From positions 2,914,001-2,978,000 of the forward strand of contig OX442323.1 in NCBI GenBank assembly GCA_949358305.1: a DNA stretch of 64,000 bases, read 5' to 3'. This stretch comes from Strigamia acuminata. Its lineage: Eukaryota; Arthropoda; Chilopoda; Geophilomorpha; Linotaeniidae. A model generated the notes under the pieces. That model did not search any database. It was given only the letters and a program-made list of their open reading frames with translations, and was not told where the DNA came from. Below are positions 11,828-23,935 of the stretch, one piece after another (the first letter of the stretch is position 1; each line of letters starts with the position of its first letter). A program made the position numbers and the translations under genes.

Positions 11828-14800
11828 CCCAAAACAATACACTAACCTCACTTGGACGTTTTTATACACTTGTACCGTTTTACGGACTTTACGTGATTGT
11901 GTGGAAATGGTTGAATAATTCCAACAAAAGAAGGCATAAATATTAATAAATCCCCTCGCTTTACCAGTGGGTTTAAAAGTGAAATTTTAAACCCATTAAC
12001 AGCTTCCAAAATATGAGAATATAAAATTCCAAGAAAAAAAATTCCTCGTGCATCGATATTTTCAGAGCAGCAGCTGGTCATCTGCACGCATGCGCAACCG
12101 TTCATCAATTTGCTCCAACCTCCAGATATTTTCCTCTCTTGCTCCGCCGATTATGAATAATGGATTGTGAATATTAGACTTGCGCCGACGGACATCAAAG
12201 AAGTCTAACCTTTTACCTTTTAAACTTCACCACGAGCCGATTCAATGGCCAACTTTCAATGTTTATCTTCTTACATTTCAAGCCAAACAAAGACACGTGA
12301 AAGAAAAGAAAAACCAACGCAACTCCTTCAAAACAAAGCTACTCTGTCAATGAACTCCCCAAACATGGATTGATTTATTGTGCTCGACTTACTGGAGTCT
12401 TGACCCCTGTCTGGGGCATCAAACCATGTAAGGAGCGTCTTGTGGGACGATTTTTTGACAGACCCAACCTTGCATTTGAATGAGAACTGCGGATGACACA
12501 AGAATATTGCCCTCGCTGCTCGGTATTGTACCCATATGGTTTAAACATATATTTTACAATACCGTGACGTGGTTAAAGGGGAATGTAGCCAACCAACATA
12601 ACAAGTTAGAGTCAGGAATGATACAAAGTGGTTCAAATTAAATCCAATATACTTTTATTCAACAGAACTCAATTAACCAAAAATCAGTGATTACGATTTG
12701 AATCCACACGAACTAGAAATCAAGATTATAAATAAATAACATAAACCAAATTAATCCAATTAAATAAATCAAATTATAAAGTCATAACACTAAGTAAATC
12801 AAACACTATTAAGTCGATATTACTCGATATAATGCATTAGAACTACACAAGCGATATAATTGGAATTAAAGTTTAATTTCCACAATTTCAAAATACAATG
12901 CAATATAATTTCAATCTATTTTTGAACCACATGGGTGTGTTCTATTGGTTGTTCAACATTCTCGCTAAATTCAGCCGATGACGCAACCGAATCGAAGCGC
13001 GAATGGTTCGTTCCCCGATGCTAAAATTACTAATCAAAACCACGTGGTTTTTTTCAAAACCGAACTCCAGATAATCTAGGAGATAATCCCTAATCTCACA
13101 AAAGCCTATTGTTCGCAACGACAGCCATAAATTTGCTTTTCTTTGTGCAGTTATGATTAAAAGTGAAATATTGTGCTCGAAAAACCCCAGAGATTAAAAA
13201 CAGTTTATATATCGACTCTTTTTTTTTTGCTTAAAGATATTGTATGACCACTGCACAAAAGAAACCCATAAAACGTACCACTCGCGGATAAATCACTATA
13301 GATATACACCTTGCCCACCCAATACACCAAAAAACAATCTCTGCTAGAACCAAATTGCGAGAAAAACAGTGCAAAACGTACAAACCAACTCACGTTTGTT
13401 GTCACGAGCTTGACAAACGTTGCTAATGGCGTATGGTAATTCATAAATATTCCATTCGAGCGGACAAGCATGATGAATATCATTGCAGTCCATGACACGC
13501 TGATTAATTTCACAACAAATTCATTTCCTCTCCCCACAACAAACGCCAAAATAGGCCTCACATGCCTTTCTTCCCAACTCCACAATTGATTCCCCAGCCC
13601 AATGTTACCCTCATTTCTGTCGCACCTAAGTTTCCATAGAAACCGTTGCTTGGAGACTGAAAACTCAATGTGTTCACGCCCCATAAATAACAGCAAAAAA
13701 GAAAAAGAGTCGAAAAGATAGGAATATAGTGTCCGCTTTGTGTCATAATAAAATATTCAAACCGAGGCGAAACAACAGCGGAAAAGCGATTGATTTTCAT
13801 TTAGAAAAATAACAAGTTGCTTAAAGATGACCCCGTTGCGTTGCCAGAGCAGCGAGGCCCGACGCAATCCAATTTCAACCATACCTGTGTATCACTCGAG
13901 GGGGTCTCCGAATAATTGCGACCAAGAACTCAAGAAGTCAGCTAGAAATACGCCAATAATCATCAAACAACGAATAAGATATTGCGCGATAAGCTTGTGT
14001 CGATATACTATTTTCGTAGTGACACATTGGGTAATTTGCAGTCAGTAGGTTTCCTTTGCTCGCAAATGACGGCGCGCAAAGTTCACCTTGCAGGGGGAAC
14101 ATCAAGGGCCGTAGACGAAATGACTGAAAAGTCTACATATCGTAAATCTCGTAGGAAAGCAGAAAGCGGCAAATCGCAAGCGTCATTTACCGTCATGGGG
14201 CCCGCGTGAGCGAGTAAATCCTTTCTGTGCCCGGTTTCCAGAGTGGCAATTCCCTATTGCAGGGCGAGCACTGCTCGTTTAAAAAGCGATTGCTCTAATA
14301 CTCCCCCACACACTATATTGCATACAGTAAAAGGAAGAGAGCAATTCAAAAAATGGGCACATCACTATTTCTTCTCCAAACAATGAACTTGCAGATGTGG
14401 AAAAAACTGGCAGCAATTTCTCTTTTCTGGATATTCTAATTGAACCTTTCTTTTGGCCACACGAGACTTCCATGTATGGATTCTATCCAAACACAACGGA
14501 AAATCAATATCCCGTTTTTCATATATGAAAAATCGACTGCGTTTTATTCAAACAGCAAAGTCGCTTTTTCCAGATGGAAAAACGAACCAACTCGGAAGAA
14601 GAAAAACAAAAGAGGAAAAAGTAATAATTGTTAAGTCAAGAAAAATTCGTTCTTCGGTGAAAAAGAAAAAAAATGAATTTTTTTTTTAGAAAAATGGCGT
14701 AAAATATTCTTTTTACTCGTGAAAAACGATCTCCAGTCTTGTTTCTTTTATGTCTTCGAGTAACCATAATAAAACGGAACTTTGCACTCTTTTTTTGGCA

Positions 14801-15340
14801 CGCGATTTAAACTCTCATAGATTGTAAATGCTCACAATGCCCTTTTTCTTTTTCTTCCTTTTTTCCACCTTGACGTTGAATGCAATCTGTAATGTATATT
14901 TGTGAGCCCGCGCAACTGAGCATGTGCACGTGATGCAAACAAATGTGACATCTCGCATAAAAAGAAAAGAAAAGTAAAAAGAAAAAAAAAAATCACCTCA
15001 TCATCAAATTGGATGCGACCTCCTCCGGGATATTTCTTCAATTCAACAAAACTCAGCTGCAGTTGTGTTGCAACAACTATCAACTTTTAATGTCCTTTTC
15101 TGAACCTAAAGCGGACTAAAGCCGATGAAGCCGAATAACCATATGCACCTTTCTCCATTTCTAATCTCAGCTTTCACCCTATTACTCCTCTGACGCCCAT
15201 ATTAGAGTGTAACACTGTTACACCATTAAGCTATTATCTCAATATAAAAGTGGGAAAAAAAGCTCGAAAATATTTTTTTCTTTTTTGCTCTTTGCGCGAA
15301 ACATTGAATGCAACGTCTTGAGTCAACACGTCGCACACTC
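11828..15340. other. Presumed intron, no supported gene
   Basis: No recognisable gene. The longest frame (13205-13696, minus, 163 codons) has no domain and an unusual Phe/Ser/Val-rich make-up; I treat it as chance. A-rich and T-rich runs are common near 14640-15000. Confidence 0.45.
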
Positions 15341-15490
15341 GGATGGAAAAAATCAACTGGGAATTCCAGTTGTTTTTTCCATCCTTGTCTGATCCAAGTA
15401 CTGACTAGGCTCAATGCTGCTTAACTTGTGTGTTCTGGTGGGAACGGGTAATCAGAAATATCAACTCTTCTTGCGGGATATCATGCACCA
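15341..15490 (-). mobile_element. 5S rRNA-derived SINE-like fragment with hairpin
   Basis: On the minus strand 15448 to 15392 reads through GTTAAGCAGCATTGAGCC and GTCAGTACTTGGAT. These match in order the internal control region of 5S rRNA (TTAAGCA..GT.GGGCC and GTTAGTACTTGGATGGG). The 5S match then breaks and is followed by a hairpin at 15341-15384 whose arms are GGATGGAAAAAA and its complement, with an inner CAACTGG/CCAGTTG pair. This resembles a 5S-promoter (SINE3-type) retroposon rather than a working 5S gene, because the 5S 3' third is absent. A related piece is at 46178-46235. Confidence 0.55.
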
Positions 15491-15763
15491 ATATGGGGAA
15501 AATTCCACTTTGTTCGACTCCCATTGGTACATTTGGGTTCAAAAATACATTTTGTGCATTTTGTAATACATTTTTGCATCGGTTTGAAAATGATAATATA
15601 TTTTGTAAACCGTTTTAAAAAATGCTTTCTCCGAATGCATTGTCAAAATCAATTTTATAAAACTTCTAAAATGCATTTTAAAGTACTTCCTGTCAGAAAA
15701 TTGCAACTGCATTGTCAGAATTTATATTGTATTACAAAATGCATTATTTAAAGCACAAATAAT

Positions 15764-15805
15764 ATAATAATAATAATAATAATGTATATAATAATATAAT
15801 AATAC
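15764..15805. repeat. AAT microsatellite
   Basis: A short AT-only tract of AAT/ATAT units, including TAATAATAATAATAATAAT, slightly interrupted. Confidence 0.8.
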
Positions 15806-16116
15806 ATTGCAATATAATTTCAATAAATTTTTTTGAAGCGTATAGGATTCCTTGCTCAATGCTGTAGCCATACAACTCAGCAAATCTCACATTGTTAAAG
15901 TGAGAAATGAAAAGTTTCTTACACAAAACACTAGTTTAATTTTATAAATGTTAAAACGAGTGGAGCGTGGAAAAAAAATAGCCACAAAGTTTATTGCCCC
16001 CAGAAGAGTTTGAGGGAAAAAAATCACTAAGAAGAAGTGATTTTCCAACACAATTTAGTGATTTACTTCTCTCAAACAAAGGTAATCATAAACACAATAA
16101 CATTTCAAGCATAAAG

Positions 16117-16446
16117 CAAGGTTCACACTTGTGTTCACAATAGACGCAACGCAAGAAAACCGACGCAACGCAAGCTGCTTGCGTCCAAAAATTCTTGACG
16201 TTGATGCCAATTCCTGCAACCAATCACAATCGACTCCAACTCTCGTCGATTCACAAACAGGCTGCCATTTACGGATTCTGAAACTACTTCTAGAACTAGA
16301 TCCAATTCCAGATTTCATTGAAACCATCTGATTGGCCAGACACAACACCTATTGTTTCAGCTCTGTTAACAGGTACCCTACAATGTGAACAGACTGCGTT
16401 GCGTTTGACTTAATTTTTCCTTGCGTTGCGTTTCGTTTCGTCGCCC
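16117..16446. mobile_element. GACGCAACG family F, copy 1
   Basis: The left portion has GTTCACACTTGTGTTCAC followed by GACGCAACGCAAG twice. The right portion has the inverse, CTTGCGTTGCG, near 16421-16432. The internal block (GCTTGCGTCCAAAAATTC, GACTCCAACTCTCGTCGATT, AACTAGATCCAATTCCA) is shared with 55167-55497. It is non-autonomous and looks hAT-like from the GCAACGC subterminal words; the target duplication is not resolved. It directly abuts the foldback element at 16447. Confidence 0.6.
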
Positions 16447-16847
16447 CTATACTTTGGCTCACCATAAGAATATATTTTTTTCCCATTGACCGAGCCTACT
16501 TTTAGTCCTAACTTTGTTCTACCACCAGGAAGAGTAGTTCTGTTCTGTTTTTAATTTGTTTGATTATTATAAAAGCTGAAATGTTGCAAATTGATTTGTT
16601 TTTTATAATAGAATGTTTTTTAAATTCTTAAAACAATGTTTTTTTCTGTTCTTATTTCAAAATACATGTTTGTTCAGTTTATTGGTTGCTTTGTCAGGAA
16701 AGCAAGCAATTTTTGTTTTTTTGATTGGTTGTTTTGTCTGGAAAGCCACTCAACATGTATTTTGGTCTATTTTTTGGCATAACTGCACAAGTGAAATGGC
16801 TCGGCCAATGGGAAAAAAGTATACTCTTATGGTGAGCCAAAGTATAG
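16447..16847. mobile_element. Foldback family C, copy 2
   Basis: The terminal arms are near-perfect inverse copies. The left begins CTATACTTTGGCTCACC and the right ends GGTGAGCCAAAGTATAG, each continuing inward through a T-rich or A-rich stretch to CCCATTG. The inner right portion has GGCTCGGCCAATGGG. The middle has TTGGTTGCTTTGTCAGG and a near repeat of it. The arms share only the outermost TATACT with the other copies of this family. Confidence 0.7.
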
Positions 16848-17439
16848 TGTAAACACAAGTGTAAACCTAGATCTATCAAAGTACAAATTCTAAACCAGAT
16901 TAATCAAAATTAAAAATTAAAAATTAAAAATAAAAAATTTCCACATCATCATCTTTCTCTTAGAACCCAATAAGACTTTGCAAGACATTCTTATTGACGT
17001 TCCAACCTCTAATCACAACCTAAGTGTTCATCTTTAACCTTTTCCAAACTTTTTTTTGATAAAAAAAAAAATTATTTGCAGTTGTCGTACGCAAATCGCA
17101 TGACCTCACTCCCCGCCCTCGAGTGCAGACATTTCTCGCAGGCAAAACAACTTTCCTTATTGATTATGCATAAAATCGGTGCCAAAACTCTTCACCCTCA
17201 GCTATAGCTCTTCTCCTGGTGGGAAAATAGAGCCATTCCCTTCACTCCTGCCCCATGGGGAGTCTCATTGCTATAGCGCGATTAACATGGAAAGGGCATT
17301 TTACTACAAAAGAGAAATAAGGGGGGAAAAGAATAAAATGCTCCGAGGAAGCTTAGTGGGAAACTTGTTCATAGCAATACTGCAACCAACCGTCTTTCAA
17401 GAGCTCCCTACCACCAACCAAAGCCCAAGGCACGCATGA
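16848..17439. other. Presumed intron
   Basis: AT-rich, with A-runs near 16905-16940 and 17050-17070. No gene recognised. Confidence 0.45.
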
Positions 17440-18014
17440 AATCCGATGAGAATTCAAGTCAAATGGACGAGAATCGTATATCAGGTAATGCAATACACCA
17501 TGTTGGAACTTTCATTAAACTAGAGTCCACTCGACGCACCTTCGCACGACACCAAAGCCAGCTCAAATTGTCATTACTCCGCGAAATTATAAACCCGTCG
17601 TGACTGTCACTCGCGTCTCGGGACACTTTTCTACATTTTTCCCAGCCCGACGCCATCAATCTTAATACTCTCAAAGTGCTCGACTTCCTCCTCCCAAATC
17701 CCATCAGTCGCCAATGAGCTCTAGATCTCTTCAACTTGTCAAATTCGCAGGGATTCCTTCCATCCACTACTCCGCCTTTCCTTCAAACAAGCCCGCTTGA
17801 CGTGCCCAAGAAATCTCTTCTTCCGCTCTTGCAGCTCTTCTGCATCAACACGTGACGTGTGGTTCCGTGCCACTGGTTTCGATTGACGACTTGCTGCGAG
17901 AGAGTCTTGCACTCGCCGGTTAATGACTCGGCTCGGTAATCCCTCATGGGCAAAATGAAGTAAACACTGGTCAGTGTAGTTCGCTGTCTGGAGCCTCTGG
18001 GTGCGAGTAAACAA
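17440..18014 (-). other. GC-richer island with two overlapping open frames
   Basis: This roughly 570-bp patch is visibly richer in G and C than its flanks. On the minus strand it holds two overlapping open frames: 17739-18014 (91 codons, containing EELQERKKRFLGHVKR) and 17459-17767 (102 codons, containing GFGRRKSSTLRVLRL). Both are Arg/Lys/Ser-rich and neither resembles a family I know. It lies within the presumed intron between the two supported exons. It may be an untranslated exon, an alternative promoter, a conserved regulatory block or an unrecognised coding piece. Confidence 0.2.
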
Positions 18015-21000
18015 GCTCCTTCGAAATCATAAACAACTTGTGCAATACAAATTATTCATTATGACTGAAAATCCGTTGTGGTTTTATATTTGATTACTCT
18101 CGATGTTACGGCACGCGTGACACGCCACTTGCGTATCAGCAAGTCGTAATGCGTGCAAAGCATTGTGGGAGTGTCACCTCGTGACAGAAATTGGGCCGTT
18201 GTGAATAAAAAGTGAGGAATGTTTAATTTAACAGGTACTACCTATGAAAAGTCGACGGTACGTACAAGTTAGTGGCAATTTGAAAGAAAATTAAGCAAAA
18301 ATTAAAAAAGTTAGCGATATTTTTGTTGACACCGTTGAGGAAAAAAATATTCAATCACAACAAAGTTGAGAAAAAAGTATTCGATCAAGCTCAGGAAATT
18401 TCGAAATTTTCCGTAATCATTTGCACTCCCAACACACATTCATCACTGAATATACTTTCTTGCAGTAACCAACACACCAGACCATTTCACCTGTGCAATT
18501 TACAGAAGAGCTTTTACATTATGCTTTTCTGTATCTGAATCCTATTTCATTTAGACAATTTTGCAATAGGCGATCACATACACACGAACATGATGCAGTT
18601 TCCACTTAATGTTCGTCTGCCTTTATTTTCGGAAGATCTGCAATTTCGGCTATATATGCAATATAAATATAAAGTATGCATTTATGCATTTATCAGGGGT
18701 CTAGTTATTATGATAAGGGGGCGGGGAGAGAATATATTTGCATGTATACCTTGTTTGAATAAAATTATTCACTGTTCCAATGTAAACTATTGCGTACGTG
18801 TGTTGTTTCTTGCAATCGATCTAAATCAGTTTCAATCCTGCGCCATCGAGAATCTAAGGTGACTTTTACTTCTACTAATTCTAGTTGTTAAGCGCAACAT
18901 TGATCAAATACTTTTTTCCTCAAGAGTGTCAACAAAAATATCTGTAACTTTTGTTTTAATTCATTTCAAATTTCCACAAAGTTGTAGCATTTGGCCTGGT
19001 CTTTTCACTGAATAAAATTATTACTTAAACTGCAAAAAAAAATTATTTTGAGTTTAGGTCAGCTGATCGAATACTGTTTGCCAGGAGTTGTATATTTTAT
19101 CTAAATTTGGTGAAGTTGTAATAATTAGTATTCAAGTTATTGAAGATTTTTAAAAAAAAATTGGACCAAAGTAACTCCGGTTTACGATGCATCAGTTCAT
19201 CTGTTTGTGTTCTATTTGTAAGAAAATGCCACGACCCGTATTTCTAATCTTATTTCAGTATTAGATTTTCAACGGTCGATTACAACTAAATTTGTGTCGC
19301 TTCCGACTTCTGACTTCACCGAGAACATAACGCATTTACCTTAAGATGAATAAGTCTTTTGGTATTTATTCTGAAAATTACATTTATGTTTACAATTTCG
19401 TTCTTTTATAAGATTTGATAAAAATGTGTATTGAATAAAATGGCGTAAAAAAATAGAATTGTAAACTTGAAAGTGCACAAACCAGCCATCTATTTTACGC
19501 CGTAGCAGATTTATGGAATAAATTCGCCATTTGTCGATTTGTATGCGACAGCAGGTTTTTATGATAGTGAGAACTCCCTCATGATCAAAAACTAGATCAA
19601 TCACAATTTAAACTCCGCTTCCAAACCCGTCCATAACCCGTACTGTTTCACCTTACACTTGTTTTAGCCCATTAGTTAGCACATTGAAATTACAAAACGT
19701 CTGAGAGCACTAATTGCCCGAGTTCAATTACGTTAGTAAGGCAGGAATTGAGAATCAGCTTGTATACTAATGGCGAAAGTCCATTCACTCGTACAGCAAT
19801 TAACACTACCCGGAGAGCACAATAGTCAACTAATCGAATGGAACCCGAAGTAAAGCTCAGCAATAACTTTTTTAAAGACGCTTGTTCAATTAAAAACATA
19901 CATTCTGCCTCGATTAAATTGGCAATTACTGCGCAATTGCAATTCCAAATGTTAATTCACTGCTATCAGTATTTTAAACACGGGTATTTCATCAAATAAT
20001 GCTCTCGAAACACCGAAAAGAAATTCTCGGTGATTAACTCACTATTTCACTTCCTAATTTAATGGGCGTTTAAGTACGTCGGCCTAATAAATAGAACAAA
20101 TGTTAAATTAAATTTTTCCGCTATTCAACGATTTCCTTAACAAATTAATAAAAAAAACTAATTTGGATGAAATAAAAAATACTAAACATTCCAAAAACCA
20201 ATAAAGTTGTTTAAAAAACATCCCCGGGTAAAGATAACTCGTATCGATTTGAAGGGAAATAAAAATTTTATCTGTTTTTTTTTTTTTTTTTAAATAAATT
20301 ACACGAAGAATGATTTACGTGATAATTACACATCGAGTCGTGTAAATCGATGTGAATAATCGCAAAAAGCGAATACACTTTTGGAAATCTCCTATTTGTG
20401 TATTCAGTCTCGGTTCGCAGTGCCCGCAATTATGTAAGTTAAGTTTATGATAGTGAAATCCCCTCTGAGTCACATTCAAATTTTTTTCTTCCTTTTTATT
20501 TCCAACGACAATATATTTTGCCACGTATACCGAAAAATAGGTGCAGACAGAAGATGAAGAAAAACCAATACAAAAAGATAAACCTCTCCAATTCCATTCG
20601 AGTCACGTTACAATAAAACAACCTCTCCATACGTAAACCGAAACAAAGTAAAAGTAAAACAAATTTTATATACCACGGTGAAATAAATGAATGAAAATAG
20701 ACGTTCGTCCGACGTGTTAAACAATGCGCTAGATCGATTATTGACATTTCAAACAAAAATCGTTCTTACGGGGAAAGTCAGAAGCAGATAAGAAGGAGCC
20801 TAATTACATTCCCTACAGCATCTTTGCCGTTTTTGATCCCGCTGGAATTGAGTTTCTACCGTTTTTACCATTCAAAAGGATCAAAAGAAGTATCAGGACG
20901 AGCGAAGATGAATCAAATATAAAAAAAAGATGGGAAAAAAGAAGAAAAGTTGACAAAAAAACGGATATTGCGAGATTAAAAAGGATATTGTTGAAACTGG

Positions 21001-21171
21001 CGGTTCCCAAGGGGACTATTTTAGTTTACATGTTTGACCACTTTGGCGCAGGTGTGAACTCGCACCTGTGACCCATTTTTACGCTAATTCCTAGAAAGAA
21101 AACTTAATCCCTTCTTTGTACTGTTTTGCACAAGAATAAACGTTTAGTACGTTTTGTAAGACGTACTAAAT
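18015..21171. other. Presumed intron, no gene recognised
   Basis: AT-rich with long A/T runs (for example a T run at 20276-20292). Short open frames on the minus strand between 19341 and 21010 are hydrophobic and Phe/Leu-rich, as expected from complementing A-rich sequence. Confidence 0.45.
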
Positions 21172-21477
21172 AAAAAAAACACTTTTTTTTAGTAAAGCAG
21201 TCGTTTTCATCGCTTTCATGGCTGTTTTCGTTGTAAAAGGTGATTAGAAATGAATGTTTTGATGATGAAACGTCATCTAAACATTTAAACTAACATTTTT
21301 GCAACGTTTTCATCATCAAACATGGTGAACATAAACTTCATTCAAGTTCAGTCCTAAAAGTGAACAAAGTTCGAATTTTTCGTTCATCTTGTAGAAGTGA
21401 ACTAATTCACGAACTTCATGAACTAACGAACGTCGTTCATGAACGCAAACTATTAGTTTACGTTCGATACAACACTG
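21172..21477. mobile_element. GTTCAC-rich hAT-like MITE, copy 2 (5'-truncated)
   Basis: Homologous to the right part of 4348-4895: AAAACACTTTTTTTTAGTAA, TGAATGTTTTGATGATGAAA, CATCATCAAACATGGTGAA, then alternating GTGAAC/GTTCAT words. The right end is CGTTCGATACAACACTG, a cleaner version of the hAT-like terminus. The left end is missing. Confidence 0.6.
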
Positions 21478-21555
21478 TGTTAACCTTCCCATAGCCAAGC
21501 CTGGCTACCACACGTTGCTAGCTGTGGTCGGTCAAATCGGCCTTCTTTTAAAATG

Positions 21556-21680
21556 CTTCTGCGCATGTGCAGAATCTTATTTCTCCTGGTGCAATCGCAT
21601 TTTTTCTGGTTTGACATGTGCTGAGGCCAGGAAAAATGTGATTGCACCTGGAAAATTAAGATTGTGCACATGCGCAGAAT
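21556..21680. repeat. Long imperfect hairpin
   Basis: Arms 21556-21609 and 21627-21680 are reverse complements with roughly eight mismatches over 54 positions, separated by 17 bases. The outer part pairs TCTGCGCATGTGC with GCACATGCGCAGA; the inner part pairs GGTGCAATCGCATT with AATGTGATTGCACC. This could be a small foldback element or a transcript-forming hairpin. No target duplication or other copy is seen in the window. Confidence 0.75.
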
Positions 21681-22305
21681 CGTTTCAATATACCGCCTAG
21701 TGCTAAAAAGTGGCAAAACAGTGTACGGCGCTCACGTAATGGTGTTTTATGTTGTAAATATTATAATTATTATTGGTTTAACTTATTCCTAATCAAAATA
21801 CCATTAGAACTTTGTTATTATAAATTTAAATTATATTATAAATTAACTCGAGAAAACTTTTAATTTAACATCTAAACTTTTCGAGTTTTTACCCCGAAGG
21901 ATGTGACACAAAAAGTTGGCTTCGCCGTGCTGCGTTTGTCACATTTGAACTTTTCCCGCAAAAATACCTCAAAAGTTTCGATATATTCAGTGACTTAGCA
22001 ATTCTCGAGGTTCATGTAAGTCTTCTGCCATCAGATTCGTGGGTAAGTGATGAATTACAGGCATATATCAACGCCACATGTACAGTAAATCACACATGCT
22101 AAATTCAACATCCGCATCAAGATCATCCATTTCCTGGAGAACGTTCTAATTCCCACTTGATTCAACATCGAGAGATTAAACCGAAAAAAGATTGCGAGCA
22201 TTGACAGGACATTTCCTTACTCGGAATAACCTCGTTCCACCAATCAAGTTCAGCTTCTCTGCACAGCACCCCAAACATCACGGATTTCAACCCTCGGAGA
22301 ATGAA

Positions 22306-22336
<31 letters not shown>

Positions 22337-23205
22337 ATATTAACTTTTCACCTATAATACACACCCGAGACCAAAGGTGGCGCTCTCCTTACATCCGCTC
22401 GACAAGAAGGTTGCCGCTATTGGTCACCAGCTTGAACGCATTTAACTTTTACTACTGCGTTTGAAAAATCTTAATTTACTTTTATTTCTTTCTTAAAAAG
22501 GGAATAAATAGGACTTTTCTGACTACCCATAAAATATTCATCAAAACGTCGACTGTGGTCACATAAATAAGTATATTCACAGAACTCTCAACATTTCTCC
22601 AAGAAGAAAAAGATTTTTGCCAGCTCGTCCAAGCTGTTGCCATTATTGTGGAAAAATCCAAAGTTTTACCTCTTAAATCACAACATGTTTACCGGCGAGC
22701 AAATGACTCAGATTTAAGACTTTAGCGCCAAAATTTTCATTTTTTTTCCACGAAAAAAATCGTTTTATTCGAGGAAAAGCACAAACATTGACTAACAAAC
22801 AGACTTGACAAACCCATTTATCCTGCGAGTCCATTTTTCCACTTTTTTCTCGGAGTTAAGCTCCGACTTAATCCCTTTCGTGCACAAGTAAAATCAACCC
22901 TAGAGATTCGTTCTTTCCTCTAAATCATGTATACACTGAGCACTTTGAAAGCAATCTTTTATGTACAGTTTGCACGCCTTTAAAAGAAAATATTCAGTAG
23001 TAAAACGTGTCTCAAAGTTCCAAGTTTATCCCGCTCAAGACATTTATCCTTCTCAAGAAACAGTAAAAACCTTTTGGTGAAAAAAGGCGGGCCAGTAAAA
23101 TCAACTAAATGATCAATGCCCGTGACGGTAAACGACGAAAAATGTTGTTATTGCGTCCTCGCTCAACTCGAGGGGCTCAGGAGGACGATACACCATAACA
23201 CATAC
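21681..23205. other. Presumed intron with AAAT microsatellite
   Basis: No gene recognised. An (AAAT)n tract runs from about 22303 to 22339. The rest is AT-rich and leads to the donor site of the exon at 23206-23438. Confidence 0.5.
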
Positions 23206-23438
23206 CTTGAGGCTGGAGATATTCGCGCACATCGAGGCCCGCTTTGACATCATTTTCATATCGAAGGATTCTCTCGTCAACATATCGGTGAGGGTCGTAT
23301 TCTCGACTGTGATCTTCGTTGTCGGAACTGCTGTAGTCACGATCCCGCCATTCCTGACTACGTTGACGGCGGATTCGCGCCATCTCACGCCCGCGCCGCC
23401 GACCGATCGAATCCATGGAAGAATTAGAAAGATGCCAC
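23206..23438 (-). CDS. Internal exon of unrecognised gene (charged region)
   Basis: Read on the minus strand, the intron ends in ATTGTTTTAG and the donor is CCTCAAG|GTATGT, a strong consensus. The 233-bp exon completes a codon with its first base, carries 77 full codons and leaves one base (G) over. The product is hydrophilic: SMDSIGRRRGRE, then an Arg-rich stretch (RIRRQRSQEWRDRDY), a Ser/Asp cluster (SSSDNEDHS), EYDPHRYVDERILRYEND and a tail ending LDVREYLQPQ. No known domain is evident; it resembles a disordered linker or cytoplasmic segment, possibly with phosphorylation sites. The overhanging G followed by TA of the exon at 7515 would make a Val codon, so the two exons can join in frame. 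The function is unknown. Confidence 0.8.
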
Positions 23439-23574
23439 CTAAAACAATACGATTTAAATTTTTTTTTTAAATAAAATTTATAGAAATAAAGTGAAAAACT
23501 GCATTTTGAAATTTTTTAAGTTGTGTTAATTCTTTATTGAATGTGCCTAGAAATTCGTGCTAACAGTAAAATCA

Positions 23575-23935
23575 ACCAGAAACGTCTAAAATAATAAAAA
23601 AAAATTAATCAGAAACATCTAAAATGATGAAAAAATAATCAGAAATGTCTAAAAAGATGAAAAATCAATCAAAAAACAGCTAAAGTAATAAAAAATCAAT
23701 TAGAAATGTTAAAAATGACGAACAATCAATTAGAAATGTTAAAAATCAATAATAAACGTCTAAAATAATGAAAAAATCAATTTTAAAAAAAAAACACCGT
23801 AAACGATGAAAAATCAATAAGAAACGTCTAAAATGTCGAAAAATCAATAAAAAAAAACAGCTAAAATGATTAAAAATCAATCAAAAAAACAGCTAAAATG
23901 ATTAAAAATCAATCAAAAACATCAAAAATAATTAT
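23575..23935. repeat. Degenerate A-rich tandem repeat
   Basis: About a dozen degenerate units of roughly 30 bp with the pattern AAATCAATCAGAAA, CGTCTAAAAT and GATGAA. Units vary by substitutions and small gaps, indicating an old or fast-mutating array. It starts about 135 bp upstream (in gene direction) of the acceptor of the exon at 23206-23438. Confidence 0.75.

Noticed and set aside
13205-13696. A 163-codon minus-strand frame
   Set aside because: No recognisable domain, no splice or start context, and overlapping frames of similar quality. A chance frame of this size is not surprising in 64 kb on two strands.
15392-15448. A functional 5S rRNA gene
   Set aside because: Only the internal control region resembles 5S; the 3' third and T-run terminator in the right place are missing.
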